DNA of 64,000 nt from a virus (IMGVR_UViG_3300023202_000247:186001-250000); one strand, 5' to 3'. Numbered from the stretch's first letter, positions 34,602 through 43,050 are shown. Notes: generated by a model not told the origin, from the letters alone. A program made the numbers and translations.

Positions 34602-35879
34602 ATGACAAATTTAAGCTCAGGTGTAAAGAAGTTTCCAATAAACTTTACCGTAAAAAATATATCATCTAAAAAACTTAAAATTTTTGGATATCCAATAGAG
34701 CCAGGAAGACAACGCGACTTATTGGCAATTCCATATGTTAGCGAAGAAGACATCAAACTGTCTTGGATAAAAGGTGACCTTTATGTCAAACGTCAAGCTA
34801 AAGAAATATCGATAGTTTCAAGTTCAATTAATCTCATAACATTTGATGCAGATTTTCAGTCTTATCTTCATAACAATGGTGTTGCAGCTGGTACTGAACT
34901 TGACCTATCTCCAATTCAAGAAAATAAATTAGATAGAAGTTATGATAGATACATCAACGTAGAAGATTTTGGAGCAGTTGGTGATGGCGAAACTGATGAT
35001 ACGGTTGCAGTACAAGATGCAATAAATGCTGCAAATGGTCAACCAGTTATTTTTACTGGTGGAAAGATATATTATTGTCCATCAGCACCATTGACTATAA
35101 CAAAATCATCATCACTTATTGGTATGGGTTTTCCACGTGCAAGATTGGATGGATATGTTATATATGATGCACCATCTGATCAAACCGAGTTGCAGTTGGA
35201 AAACTTATGGATACGCGGAACTGATGAAATATGTTTACTTTTGAAATCTCCAATAAGTAGAAGAAGTATATTTAGAGATTTAGAGTTTGATGGAGGTACT
35301 GATGCTGCTATTAGGATAAATAATAGTTGTATAGGTACGAGTTGGCAAAACATTCTTATTCGCAATGCTCCAAATTATGGTGTTAGAGTTGATGAAACTG
35401 TAAATATTAATGCAACACAATGGCGCAGTTGTAGATTCGTTGGTACTAAAATTGCTGGGTTTAGAGCCGGTAGCACTAAAGGATCGTTGTATGAGATTCA
35501 ATTTCACGGGTGCTTGTTTGAGGGTAACTATGGTACTGGTTTAGATATTGAATGTGGAGTTAACTTTAATGTAACAGGGTGTCATTTTGAACAAAATGAT
35601 GGATATGATATTATAATGGGAAGCAATAACGGTATAGTTGCGTGTAGGCTTAGATTGGTAGACACAGTATTTTCTGCTCAGGGAGATGATAACCCGCCCC
35701 CGCGCAGAATATTATTTAGAAATCATCATTCTGTGTTGATATTAGACAATGCTCATAGTGGCGCAAGTGTAGATGGTCAAAATCAAACGGCAGGTTCTAT
35801 AATTCACATATTAAATTATTTTGGCAGTATATTAATTGATAATTTTCCTGCTGAGAAAATAAAACAATGGCCAGAATAA
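34602..35879 (+). CDS. Tailspike with pectate-lyase-like beta-helix
   Basis: 425 residues. Residues 1-100 are the same virion-anchor module as the gene at 30421 (NFTVKNISSKKLKIFGYPI, GRQRDLLAIPYVSEEDI). From residue ~112, INVEDFGAVGDGETDDTVA is the signature start of the pectate lyase 3/tailspike beta-helix family, followed by helix rungs with regular Asn, Gly and Cys (FRDLEFDGG, NILIRNAPNYGV, CHFEQNDGYD). Uniform AT-rich composition, so this spike seems native, unlike its two chimeric neighbours. Likely binds or cuts host surface polysaccharide; catalytic residues not assigned. Confidence 0.85.
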   Translation: MTNLSSGVKKFPINFTVKNISSKKLKIFGYPIEPGRQRDLLAIPYVSEEDIKLSWIKGDLYVKRQAKEISIVSSSINLITFDADFQSYLHNNGVAAGTELDLSPIQENKLDRSYDRYINVEDFGAVGDGETDDTVAVQDAINAANGQPVIFTGGKIYYCPSAPLTITKSSSLIGMGFPRARLDGYVIYDAPSDQTELQLENLWIRGTDEICLLLKSPISRRSIFRDLEFDGGTDAAIRINNSCIGTSWQNILIRNAPNYGVRVDETVNINATQWRSCRFVGTKIAGFRAGSTKGSLYEIQFHGCLFEGNYGTGLDIECGVNFNVTGCHFEQNDGYDIIMGSNNGIVACRLRLVDTVFSAQGDDNPPPRRILFRNHHSVLILDNAHSGASVDGQNQTAGSIIHILNYFGSILIDNFPAEKIKQWPE

Positions 35880-35902
35880 TTGCAATATTTTAACATATCA
35901 TC

Positions 35903-36880
35903 ATGGCTCTTCCTGAAAAAAAATTGCTTAAATTAAAGCAAAAATATCAAAATATTCTTGCTAAATTTAAAGTAAAACATCTTTGGAAATCTGCTGTTGA
36001 ACTCATCCATTCCGATCCCTCAAAGGGTAAATTTAGAAACTGGATGCTAACTCAATTAAAAAATGGATATGATATTGAAGATATTTTACCAACAGTAAAA
36101 TATCTTCATCAACATCAAAAATCTTTCAAAGATATTAACGAATACTCTGATCTGAAAGAATTAGAAGATGAAATAAAAGAAAGAGAGTTAAAAAAACAAA
36201 AAGATGTAAATGTAAAAAAATCTGGAAGAACTAAAATATGGGAAAACGACTCTTGGACCCTACTAAGAATAAATTCTAAAGCTGCGGCTCAGAAATATGG
36301 TAAGGGGTCTAGATGGTGTATTACCATGCATGATGCTTCGTATTATGAACAATACAAAGCATCAAATATCATATTTTATTACTTAGTACCAAAGTTTGAA
36401 ACAAATGAAAAATATGCTTTTGCTGTAAAAAGAAATTTCGATAATGAAATTATCGAAATTGAAATATTTGATGAAAATGATAATGTTGTAGATTCTGCAC
36501 CAGATTATTCTGAATATGAAAATTTGATGAAACAAGATGCTGAATCTCAGCCTGAAGCTGAGATCAGCAAAATAAAGAGAAAGAACTCAAAATATTTAAA
36601 GTTTATTAATGAAAATTTTAATTTTCATCCAATGTTAATATCATCATTATATGAAAAATATGATGATATTGGATCAATTATTGTTAATAACCCAAATACA
36701 CCTCCTGAAATTTTAGATAAACTTAGTAATGATGAAGATGTACATGTTAGAATGCATGTTGCTGGAAATCCAAATAATAAACAGCAACAAGAGCAACAAG
36801 AGCAACAAGAGCAACAAGAGCAACAAGAGCAACAAGAGCAAGTTCCAAAAATTAAACAGTATTATTCTTCTATTTATTGA
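35903..36880 (+). CDS. WCIT-type domain protein with LRV repeat and poly-QQE tract (frameshifted)
   Basis: 325 residues. A helical N-terminal half leads to YGKGSRWCITMHDASYYEQY (W138, C139), a pattern I associate with phage and mobile-element proteins of the PcfJ-like/WCxT group, with the following strands FAVKRNFDNEIIEIEIFDEN. The C-terminus has one leucine-rich-variant repeat, NPNTPPEILDKLSNDEDVHV, nearly identical to repeats in the gene at 43300, then a QQE tandem tract. It stops soon after, but similar sequence continues in the +1 frame (36886-37202), so the gene is probably frameshifted. Function unknown. Confidence 0.68.
   Translation: MALPEKKLLKLKQKYQNILAKFKVKHLWKSAVELIHSDPSKGKFRNWMLTQLKNGYDIEDILPTVKYLHQHQKSFKDINEYSDLKELEDEIKERELKKQKDVNVKKSGRTKIWENDSWTLLRINSKAAAQKYGKGSRWCITMHDASYYEQYKASNIIFYYLVPKFETNEKYAFAVKRNFDNEIIEIEIFDENDNVVDSAPDYSEYENLMKQDAESQPEAEISKIKRKNSKYLKFINENFNFHPMLISSLYEKYDDIGSIIVNNPNTPPEILDKLSNDEDVHVRMHVAGNPNNKQQQEQQEQQEQQEQQEQQEQVPKIKQYYSSIY
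36785..36838 (+). repeat. CAACAAGAG 9-bp tandem repeat, six copies
   Basis: Six perfect units encoding Gln-Gln-Glu. The 9-bp unit keeps frame, so unit gain or loss does not by itself explain the frameshift that follows. Confidence 0.95.
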
Positions 36881-36885
36881 AGGAA

Positions 36886-37202
36886 TGGTTTTTCCTGAAA
36901 ATATTGATGAAAAAGAAAATGTTTATATTTTAGCAAAATATCCAAATCTTAATATTGAGCAAATTCATGGTTTATTAAAATTTAACGATGAGATCATCAA
37001 TCAAATTTTGATTGATAATCCATCTGTTCCTGAAGATATAAAACAAATTTTAAAAACGGAAGAGTATGTTGAGAAATATGATTCATTATATGAAGATGTG
37101 TTGAGGATGGCAAGTATATATGAAGAGTTATGTAATGATAAGAAAAGGTTATTAAGGTTGCCAAATATGTATGAATATTTGGCAACAAATCTAAATTACT
37201 GA
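36886..37202 (+). pseudogene. Frameshifted C-terminal part of LRV protein
   Basis: 105 residues if read from the ATG at 36886; the same frame is open back through the QQE repeat. YILAKYPNLNIEQIHGLLKF and QILIDNPSVPEDIKQIL are divergent LRV repeats, and YEDVLRMASIYEELCN matches the end of the LRV protein at 43300 (KVLKMASIYEKF). Thus it continues the upstream protein in the +1 frame; the shift lies between about 36838 and 36890. It may be a mutation, a sequencing error, or a separately started small protein (GAAGGA lies too close to the ATG to be ideal). Confidence 0.6.
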
Positions 37203-37229
37203 AATTTTGCGTAACTGAATAGCTAGACT

Positions 37230-37240
37230 TTGATATATAA
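37230..37240 (+). promoter_or_regulatory. TTGATATATAA element, candidate late promoter
   Basis: Ends 11 nt before the patatin ATG at 37252; identical 11-mer to that at 32943. Confidence 0.4.
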
Positions 37241-37251
37241 TTAAATGGCAA

Positions 37252-38247
37252 ATGAAAGCTGTAATTCTGTCCGGTGGCGCGAGTAAAGGTGCATTTCAAG
37301 TAGGAGTTCTTCGAGAACTCTTGAAACAAGATCCGGATTATGATGCTGACATTTGGGCAGGTATCAGCGTTGGTGCACTCAATGCTAGTTTACTTGCAAC
37401 AGATGAGATGAAAAAATCTTTGCCCAAACTCGAATCTATTTGGTTCGACAAAGTAAAGGGTAATCGCTCCATTTGGAATCATCATCTGTTGAAGTATATA
37501 TTGATTGGTATCATTGTAATACTACTATTTACCATAGCAGCATTTGTATCATTTATATTAACATCTCCAAAATGGCTAACATTGATATTTGGTGTATTAG
37601 CAGTAGCTGCATTTTATTTGCCATATTACTCATTGACGCATACTCATTCTATTTATGATACAGCTCCACTCAAAAAGCTCGTTAATGAAGATTTAGATTT
37701 GAGCAAACTTAGAAGTAGTGGTAAAAAGTTAATAGTTGGAGCCGTATCTTTTACATCTGGAAGATATAAATCAGTTAGAGAAACTGAACATGAGATAAAG
37801 AAATGGATCATTGCATCTAGTGCATTTCCAGTATTCTTTCCAATGGTAAAGATAGATGATGAATATTGGACGGATGGTGGTGTCATAGATATCGCACCAT
37901 TTACCGACGCATTGAGATTGGGCGCAACCGACATAGATATCATATTAACTAGTCCAATCAAATCTGGAAACTTTTATGGTAACCCAGGTATCATTCCAAA
38001 ACAATTGATGAGAAACATAGATATAATGTCATCTGAAATATTGAGAAATGATATTGAGGCGAAATGTTTCGATAAAGATATCAAAGTTAGAATATTCATG
38101 CCCGACCACCAACTAACAAGTAACTCTTTGAATTTTGACCCAGTTAGAATAAGAGTCATGTATGATAAAGGTAGAGAAGTTGCCAGGTCTGTATTGGAAG
38201 AAAAAGTCGAGACGCTGGTTGTAGCGAAAAGAAGAATTGATGTTTAA
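37252..38247 (+). CDS. Patatin-like phospholipase with membrane hairpin
   Basis: 331 residues. LSGGASKGAFQVGVLRELL (oxyanion-hole region), GISVGALNAS with nucleophile S39, and DGGVIDIAPF with D208 form the complete Ser-Asp dyad of patatin lipases, which cleave acyl chains from membrane phospholipids. Residues ~82-126 are very hydrophobic (ILIGIIVILLFTIAAFVSF and LTLIFGVLAVAAFYL), two transmembrane helices inserted between the nucleophile and the Asp, which would hold the enzyme in the membrane. Its own promoter-like element precedes it, and the next gene overlaps its end by 8 nt. It could act in lysis, in membrane remodelling or at entry; inference. The fold assignment is strong. Confidence 0.9.
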   Translation: MKAVILSGGASKGAFQVGVLRELLKQDPDYDADIWAGISVGALNASLLATDEMKKSLPKLESIWFDKVKGNRSIWNHHLLKYILIGIIVILLFTIAAFVSFILTSPKWLTLIFGVLAVAAFYLPYYSLTHTHSIYDTAPLKKLVNEDLDLSKLRSSGKKLIVGAVSFTSGRYKSVRETEHEIKKWIIASSAFPVFFPMVKIDDEYWTDGGVIDIAPFTDALRLGATDIDIILTSPIKSGNFYGNPGIIPKQLMRNIDIMSSEILRNDIEAKCFDKDIKVRIFMPDHQLTSNSLNFDPVRIRVMYDKGREVARSVLEEKVETLVVAKRRIDV

Positions 38248-39319
38248 TTTATACTTAGATGCAAACGCTCATTTACCAATGACTCATGCCGCTCTGGCAT
38301 CATTTACGAAGGTCAACAATGGCCAGATGGGTCATGGTCATCCAATGAGTCCCGGTGTAACAGGTAGAGCTGCGGCATGGGCAATCGAGGAGGCTCGTGG
38401 AAATATTGCAAATTATTTGGGATGTAAGTCGAATCAAATCATTTTTACATCGACGTGTAGTCAGGCATGTGAGTGGGGAATCAAAATTGCAAGCAAATTA
38501 GCTCGAAATTTTTTTGTGTCAAAAGCAGAACATCCGGCTGTAAAACAGTCAGTGAGTCGATATATAGACAGGTATGAGAGTATGGAAATAGACTCTCACG
38601 GTCTTTGCAAAATTAATCAAGATTTAGGTGCAGACACTGGAGTCGTTTGTATTCACGTTCAGAATGAAACGGGAGTGATTCAGGATGCACCAACAAAATT
38701 TTCAGAGAATTTGCTATTCTCTGATATGTGTCAAACACCCGGCAAGTTACCCATTAACCTGGGTCAGCTTGACGTTGACATAGCGCCCTTTGCGGCGCAC
38801 AAATTTGGCGGTCCAGCTAGTGTTGGCTTTTTGTATCTCAAAAACATCGAATGGTGGGAAGAGTTCGGAGCCGGCAGCCGGTACTTCACCGACCGAGCAG
38901 GCACGCCAGACGCAGCATCCGTCGTAGCAACAGCTACGGCATTGGGTGAGGCGGTAGCTACGCTCCAAGAACGGTCTGAAAGAGGAAAGAGCTTTCAAAA
39001 GTTTTTGGAAGACGGTCTCGAGGACATGAGTTTAGAAATCGTATCGAAAGATGCTCCGAGGGTATGGAACACGACATTCGTGCACATGCCGGATGGAGCC
39101 GGAATCAAAACCATGTTGAGCTTGGGAGAAAAAGGGATTCATGTGGGATTGGGCAGCGCATGCGGCTCAGCTTACACGGGTACCAGTCCATTAATGCAAA
39201 GTATGAACCGAACGGGTGGTCCTCATGATTACATGAGGATAAGTCAATTTGGTGAATACGGAATAACTGAAGCAAAGCATTTCTTAAAAGTTTTCAAAGA
39301 ATGCTACAAACAACAATAG
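38240..39319 (+). CDS. Cysteine desulfurase-like PLP enzyme (NifS/IscS family)
   Basis: 359 residues from the ATG at 38240. YLDANAHLP opening, SKAEHPAV with H98, QNETGVIQ with N142, SDMCQTPGKLPINL with D162/Q165, PLP-lysine motif AAHKFGGPASVG with H187/K188, and the catalytic-loop cysteine GLGSACGS with C308. All key residues of class V cysteine desulfurases are present, so it should move sulfur from cysteine to a persulfide. Length is slightly short of IscS (~400). No partner (IscU, MnmA, Dnd, ThiI) is encoded nearby, so the sulfur acceptor is unknown: tRNA thiolation, DNA phosphorothioation or Fe-S repair are options. It overlaps the patatin stop, suggesting joint expression. Confidence 0.88.
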   Translation: MFNLYLDANAHLPMTHAALASFTKVNNGQMGHGHPMSPGVTGRAAAWAIEEARGNIANYLGCKSNQIIFTSTCSQACEWGIKIASKLARNFFVSKAEHPAVKQSVSRYIDRYESMEIDSHGLCKINQDLGADTGVVCIHVQNETGVIQDAPTKFSENLLFSDMCQTPGKLPINLGQLDVDIAPFAAHKFGGPASVGFLYLKNIEWWEEFGAGSRYFTDRAGTPDAASVVATATALGEAVATLQERSERGKSFQKFLEDGLEDMSLEIVSKDAPRVWNTTFVHMPDGAGIKTMLSLGEKGIHVGLGSACGSAYTGTSPLMQSMNRTGGPHDYMRISQFGEYGITEAKHFLKVFKECYKQQ

Positions 39320-39326
39320 GTGAGAT

Positions 39327-40199
39327 ATGAAAAATTATCAATTGGAACTACTGAGCGAAAGCAGGCGCAACAAAGGTAGCGTCTTCCGCGCATTTGATGT
39401 CAATGACGAGAAAATCATCGGAGTACACGATGGTGAACCGTTTTCCATCAAATTTAGAAACAACTCGTATGAGAGAGTTCAGGTTAAATTGAGCCTGGAC
39501 GGAACTGACATTTTAACTGGAGATCCGGCATCACTCGAACCATCTGGCAAGATGTGGATGGTTGAGCCGTATGGAATCCTTCATCTCAAGGCGTGGCCAG
39601 AATCAGATGAAGGTGGAGCACAATTTGTTTTCACAGATGCTGAAAGCGGAGTTGCTGTTCATACTCATGGTGTAAAAGAAGGCATCGGAACAATAGGTGC
39701 TGCTATTTATACGGAGGGTCACGTGCAACAATATTTGGGCCCATATACAACTAGTAATCCTTATAATAACATATGGCCAAAAACAAGAATACACAATAAT
39801 TGCAAACCATGTGAGTTTAAACCAGATACTCTTGGTCAAGATGGTATAGTTTATGAATCACATACTGTTTCAACTACTGATTTACGTACAAGAGGTCTTT
39901 CTAGCTGTGTACCATCTGGAGCAAATGAAGTTAGGTTGATTTCTGAGAATTCTTCGAAGAATCTGGCTATCGGAGCTGGCAGCAACGTTATGCAAAAAAT
40001 TTCGCATTCAACAGGTTTGATTAAACCAGAGTTGAGTGGAATGATTCAATTGAAATACGAACCATGGTCCGTTTTGAGAAAGAAATTGGAAAAACAAGTT
40101 GTTGTCAAGACAGCTTTTCCTGGTGACAAGCGTGTTAATCTCAAGGGAGTACCGCGAGTGGACACGGATGAAAATATAAGCATTCCAAGGTTCATGTGA
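39327..40199 (+). CDS. Hypothetical protein, beta-rich N-terminus, probable virion protein
   Basis: 290 residues, 8 nt after the desulfurase, with GGTGAG before the ATG. Residues ~30-125 form a beta-sandwich-like stretch (PFSIKFRNNSYERVQVKLSL, DGTDILTGDPASLEP, ILHLKAWPESDEGGAQFVF), a sequence style I associate with virion-attached proteins of large phages. A Cys pair (NNCKPCEF) lies mid-protein, and the C-terminal part is basic. TGATG junction to the HNH gene. No enzyme motif. Confidence 0.65.
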   Translation: MKNYQLELLSESRRNKGSVFRAFDVNDEKIIGVHDGEPFSIKFRNNSYERVQVKLSLDGTDILTGDPASLEPSGKMWMVEPYGILHLKAWPESDEGGAQFVFTDAESGVAVHTHGVKEGIGTIGAAIYTEGHVQQYLGPYTTSNPYNNIWPKTRIHNNCKPCEFKPDTLGQDGIVYESHTVSTTDLRTRGLSSCVPSGANEVRLISENSSKNLAIGAGSNVMQKISHSTGLIKPELSGMIQLKYEPWSVLRKKLEKQVVVKTAFPGDKRVNLKGVPRVDTDENISIPRFM

Positions 40200-40534
40200 T
40201 GAAAAAAGCTCCTTCACAAATTAGAAAGCGTCCGAAGGAGCAGTGTGAAGTGTGCGGTGAGAGCAACGTAAAGTTGCTCCATCGTCACCACATCGTTGAA
40301 AGGACAGAAGATAATTCTGACAATGATGATTTCAACATAGCAATTCTTTGTGCAAATTGTCATACGTTGACACATGCTGGTGAATTGCGTATAGTAGGAG
40401 TTTTCCCTAGCACCAAGCCACCAACTGGTAGAATGTTGGTATATATACTAAATGGTAAATGTAATGTTCCTGGAATGGAAGATGCTGAACCATATTATGT
40501 TCCTAAAAACAAAAGTATGAAATATTATGGCTAA
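40199..40534 (+). CDS. HNH endonuclease
   Basis: 111 residues from the ATG at 40199. Zinc-HNH signature: C16 and C19 (CEVCG), HRHHIVERT with H30/H31, N46, then CANCHTLTH with C51, C54, H55 and H59. It is a complete small HNH nuclease core with a short C-terminal tail and no separate DNA-binding domain. In phages these act in packaging-associated cutting, homing or host DNA degradation. Lying between virion-like genes and far from the terminase, a free-standing homing nuclease is a fair guess. Overlaps the next gene by 8 nt. Confidence 0.88.
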   Translation: MKKAPSQIRKRPKEQCEVCGESNVKLLHRHHIVERTEDNSDNDDFNIAILCANCHTLTHAGELRIVGVFPSTKPPTGRMLVYILNGKCNVPGMEDAEPYYVPKNKSMKYYG

Positions 40535-40856
40535 AAGAAAACCAAGAATAATTGGAAAAACTCAAGAAGGCAATAAAGTTATATGCGAGCAAGACACTCG
40601 TATGAAAATTTTGACAATGGCCCGCCGGCTTGGAGGCGAAGATTCAGTAACCGAAGTCAAACAAATTTTACATAAATATGATGAAGCGTTGAAAAAATGT
40701 ACCAATGAAGTTGAACGAAAGCATATTGGTCAGGTTGGAGCGGCAGAGCTTCATAGATATTTCTATTGTAGCGGACCTTTGGTACTGGACGGAGAAGTGA
40801 TAATTCCAGGAGAAACGCCAGAAGATGAGAGCAGTGGAAAAATAAAACTGGCATAA
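40527..40856 (+). CDS. Small hypothetical protein
   Basis: 109 residues overlapping the HNH stop by 8 nt. Basic N-terminus (MAKRKPRIIGK), a helical middle (RMKILTMARRLGG, EVKQILHKYDEALKKC) and a short strand-rich end (YCSGPLVLDGEVIIPGE). No family recognised. Confidence 0.65.
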   Translation: MAKRKPRIIGKTQEGNKVICEQDTRMKILTMARRLGGEDSVTEVKQILHKYDEALKKCTNEVERKHIGQVGAAELHRYFYCSGPLVLDGEVIIPGETPEDESSGKIKLA

Positions 40857-40887
40857 TTTGCCATGCATATTCTTTCATCAATTTAAT

Positions 40888-41112
40888 ATGGAAGAAAAGT
40901 TTGTTGGAAAAGTAATTTGGTTCAATAACACTCTTAACTTTGGTTTTATAAAACAACAGAACGGTGAACCAGATATGTTCGTTCATTATTCTGATATCGT
41001 TTGTGAAGGATTTAAAACCTTAAAAGAAGGTCAGACTGTTGCATACTCAATTGGAGTAAATCATAAAGGACAACCAAAAGCAACTGAAGTGGTAATAGTT
41101 GAAAATGAATAG
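40888..41112 (+). CDS. Cold-shock domain protein (CspA-like)
   Basis: 74 residues from the ATG at 40888; longer upstream starts are rejected. GKVIWFNNTLNFGFIKQQNG carries RNP1 (NFGFI), MFVHYSDI carries RNP2, and LKEGQTVAYSIGVNHKGQPK closes the barrel. A full-length single-stranded nucleic acid binding OB-fold. Phage cold-shock proteins probably act as RNA chaperones or help late translation. The next gene starts within its last codons. Confidence 0.93.
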   Translation: MEEKFVGKVIWFNNTLNFGFIKQQNGEPDMFVHYSDIVCEGFKTLKEGQTVAYSIGVNHKGQPKATEVVIVENE

Positions 41113-41317
41113 TAAATTTGAGCAAGCTCTTTCTGAATTTAATTGTATACCACATTTTACAAATTTTAACATTGAAGATGTTCAATTTGATCATGAACTT
41201 TATTGGCTTATAGTTAGAGGGGCCAATTGTTTGGAGTCAGTTGATAACTTCGAAGAGTGGTATAAAGAGGCTAAAGAAACTAAATGCCAATTGAAAAGAA
41301 AAAAGAATTTTGGGTAA
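41105..41317 (+). CDS. Small protein sharing a segment with the neck-like gene downstream
   Basis: 70 residues from the ATG at 41105, overlapping the cold-shock stop by 8 nt. ALSEFNCIPHFTNFNIEDVQ aligns well with SLCEFNETPHFTNFTFEDTS in the 298-residue protein at 42129, followed in both by a similarly spaced hydrophobic helix. It therefore looks like a separate copy of one domain of that protein. Ends with a basic tail. Role unknown, probably the same complex. Confidence 0.65.
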   Translation: MNSKFEQALSEFNCIPHFTNFNIEDVQFDHELYWLIVRGANCLESVDNFEEWYKEAKETKCQLKRKKNFG

Positions 41318-41748
41318 CCAACGTAAGAAGAGATAAAGACATATCTATTGGCGATTTGCGCGTCACGATTCGCGCTGGAAAATCAGTCAACTTGTTGGAT
41401 GATAAACACTATCATTACACAGAAGAACAGTTGATGAAATCGCTAGAAAGCGGAAGCATCAAGTTGAAAAGTCGTTGGATAAAAGTAAACTTTTTTGCGC
41501 CACAACATCGTGTCAAGCCTGGTTTAGCTGTAGCTAAAACGATGAGATTTGCACCAAAACCACGTAGCATGGTAGATGTTGAATATAAACAGTACGATGA
41601 AATTGATGGTGAACTTGGTATAGATGATGAAGATGATTACAAGTTCGCAGAAGAAGAATCAGATATGGTGCTAGAAGATAACGTTCCAGCTCTTGCCGTT
41701 GATAAGGTGTACAAAAAACCACCCAAGTTAGAAGGTGAAGAAGAATAA
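41284..41748 (+). CDS. Hypothetical virion/neck-region protein
   Basis: 154 residues with a 34-nt overlap with the previous gene. The N-terminal half is beta-rich and basic (EFWVTNVRRDKDISIGDLRV), with KSRWIKVNF in the middle. The last 50 residues are acidic and disordered. A similar N-terminal strand pattern is common in small head/neck proteins, but no family can be named. Confidence 0.63.
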   Translation: MPIEKKKEFWVTNVRRDKDISIGDLRVTIRAGKSVNLLDDKHYHYTEEQLMKSLESGSIKLKSRWIKVNFFAPQHRVKPGLAVAKTMRFAPKPRSMVDVEYKQYDEIDGELGIDDEDDYKFAEEESDMVLEDNVPALAVDKVYKKPPKLEGEEE

Positions 41749-41781
41749 TTATTGCTCTGGATATTATAGTATAGATATGTA

Positions 41782-42120
41782 ATGAATGTATCTATGTTTG
41801 CAAATCCAGGGCAGTCCTTATTGCTTCCGGTTCAAACCACCGATGGTTATACTGGAGAGCGAACGGACGGCTATGTGCCCAGAGTTACTAGTGTTTTTAA
41901 CCCATCATTAACAGAACTCATGTCTACACCAGTGGACATGACGAGAATTGGATTGGGACAATATGTATTTGCGTTCAATCTTCCGAGTGGGGTAACATCA
42001 ATAGGCACATACATCGTTAGTGCTTTATATGTTGAACCCGGAACTGGTAAGGAAGTCTGGAATATGTTTACAATAAATGTTGCATTACCTTTTGGTAATA
42101 GTAGCGTTTCGCCACTTTGA
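41782..42120 (+). CDS. Small Ig-like structural protein
   Basis: 112 residues, one beta-sandwich domain: PGQSLLLPVQTTDGYTGE, RIGLGQYVFAFNLPSG and GTYIVSALYVEPGTGKEVWN. The order of strands parallels the first domain of the next gene product (PSQSVQLRAQFSGPDGE, GTYGYVFDVGLQPNIGTWTD), so the two are related. No enzymatic residues. Likely a neck, collar or decoration component. Confidence 0.68.
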   Translation: MNVSMFANPGQSLLLPVQTTDGYTGERTDGYVPRVTSVFNPSLTELMSTPVDMTRIGLGQYVFAFNLPSGVTSIGTYIVSALYVEPGTGKEVWNMFTINVALPFGNSSVSPL

Positions 42121-42128
42121 GGTATCAA

Positions 42129-43025
42129 ATGACTACCGTACCTAGATCATCAGTTGTACAACCGTCACAATCGGTTCAATTACGCGCACAATTTAGCGGG
42201 CCGGATGGTGAACCAGCAGACCTCGATGCGTTTCCCGAAATCACCATCGTGCAACCACCGGGGCTCGTAGTTTTGGGGCCAACCAGCACCGGTGTATATC
42301 GTGAAAGTGTTGGAACATACGGATATGTTTTTGATGTTGGTTTACAGCCAAACATAGGAACATGGACAGATATTTGGGCTGGCACGTTAAATGGTTTCGA
42401 AGTTAGAGGTGAATTCAATTTCACCGTTTACACAACTCAAGTTCCTGCAATAAACACTGATGGATACAAATCTCTTGGAGACGATCCTGGATTTTGTTTT
42501 TCTCAAATTGCTATTTGTAACATCAATGATATGCTGAAGTTACTAAGGGCAAGGTTGAAGAGTCGAGGCTTACACGTAACAACTGATGAATTCGGTAACA
42601 AGATTTATACTGACTGTGACATTTACACAACCGATGAATTGGTTTCATTTTTGGTTATGTCACTTTGTGAATTCAATGAAACGCCGCATTTTACCAACTT
42701 CACATTTGAAGATACCAGTGTAATGCAGTTGTTTTGTGGAATCATTACCCAAGGAGCAGTATTGATGGCACTATCGAGCCAAGCATTAATTGAACGTGGT
42801 AGAGAATGGCAAATCAATGATAATGGTACAGCATTCACTCCTCCGACAATGAGCGAACTGCTCAACTCACAATGGGGCACCGAGCTACAAAATTGGTACG
42901 ATCGTGTGAAAATGATTAAGCACACGATGAAACCAGCTCCACTTGGCCTTGGAACATTGAGACCTTTGGCTGCATCGCCACAGTTTCGTAGACTTAGACA
43001 CTTGAGGGCCAGAAGAATTTACTGA
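42129..43025 (+). CDS. Neck/baseplate-region protein with Ig-like N-terminal domain
   Basis: 298 residues from the ATG at 42129 (GAGG Shine-Dalgarno); an in-frame TTG at 42117 is rejected. Residues 1-105 are an Ig-like sandwich related to the preceding protein. Residues ~115-298 are helical with the PHFTNF segment shared with the small gene at 41105, and the end is Arg-rich (FRRLRHLRARRIY). A helical domain following an Ig-like module, placed between head and tail genes, suggests a connector or neck protein; inference. Confidence 0.68.
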   Translation: MTTVPRSSVVQPSQSVQLRAQFSGPDGEPADLDAFPEITIVQPPGLVVLGPTSTGVYRESVGTYGYVFDVGLQPNIGTWTDIWAGTLNGFEVRGEFNFTVYTTQVPAINTDGYKSLGDDPGFCFSQIAICNINDMLKLLRARLKSRGLHVTTDEFGNKIYTDCDIYTTDELVSFLVMSLCEFNETPHFTNFTFEDTSVMQLFCGIITQGAVLMALSSQALIERGREWQINDNGTAFTPPTMSELLNSQWGTELQNWYDRVKMIKHTMKPAPLGLGTLRPLAASPQFRRLRHLRARRIY

Positions 43026-43050
43026 GAGCCCGTCGAATATACTAATATAG

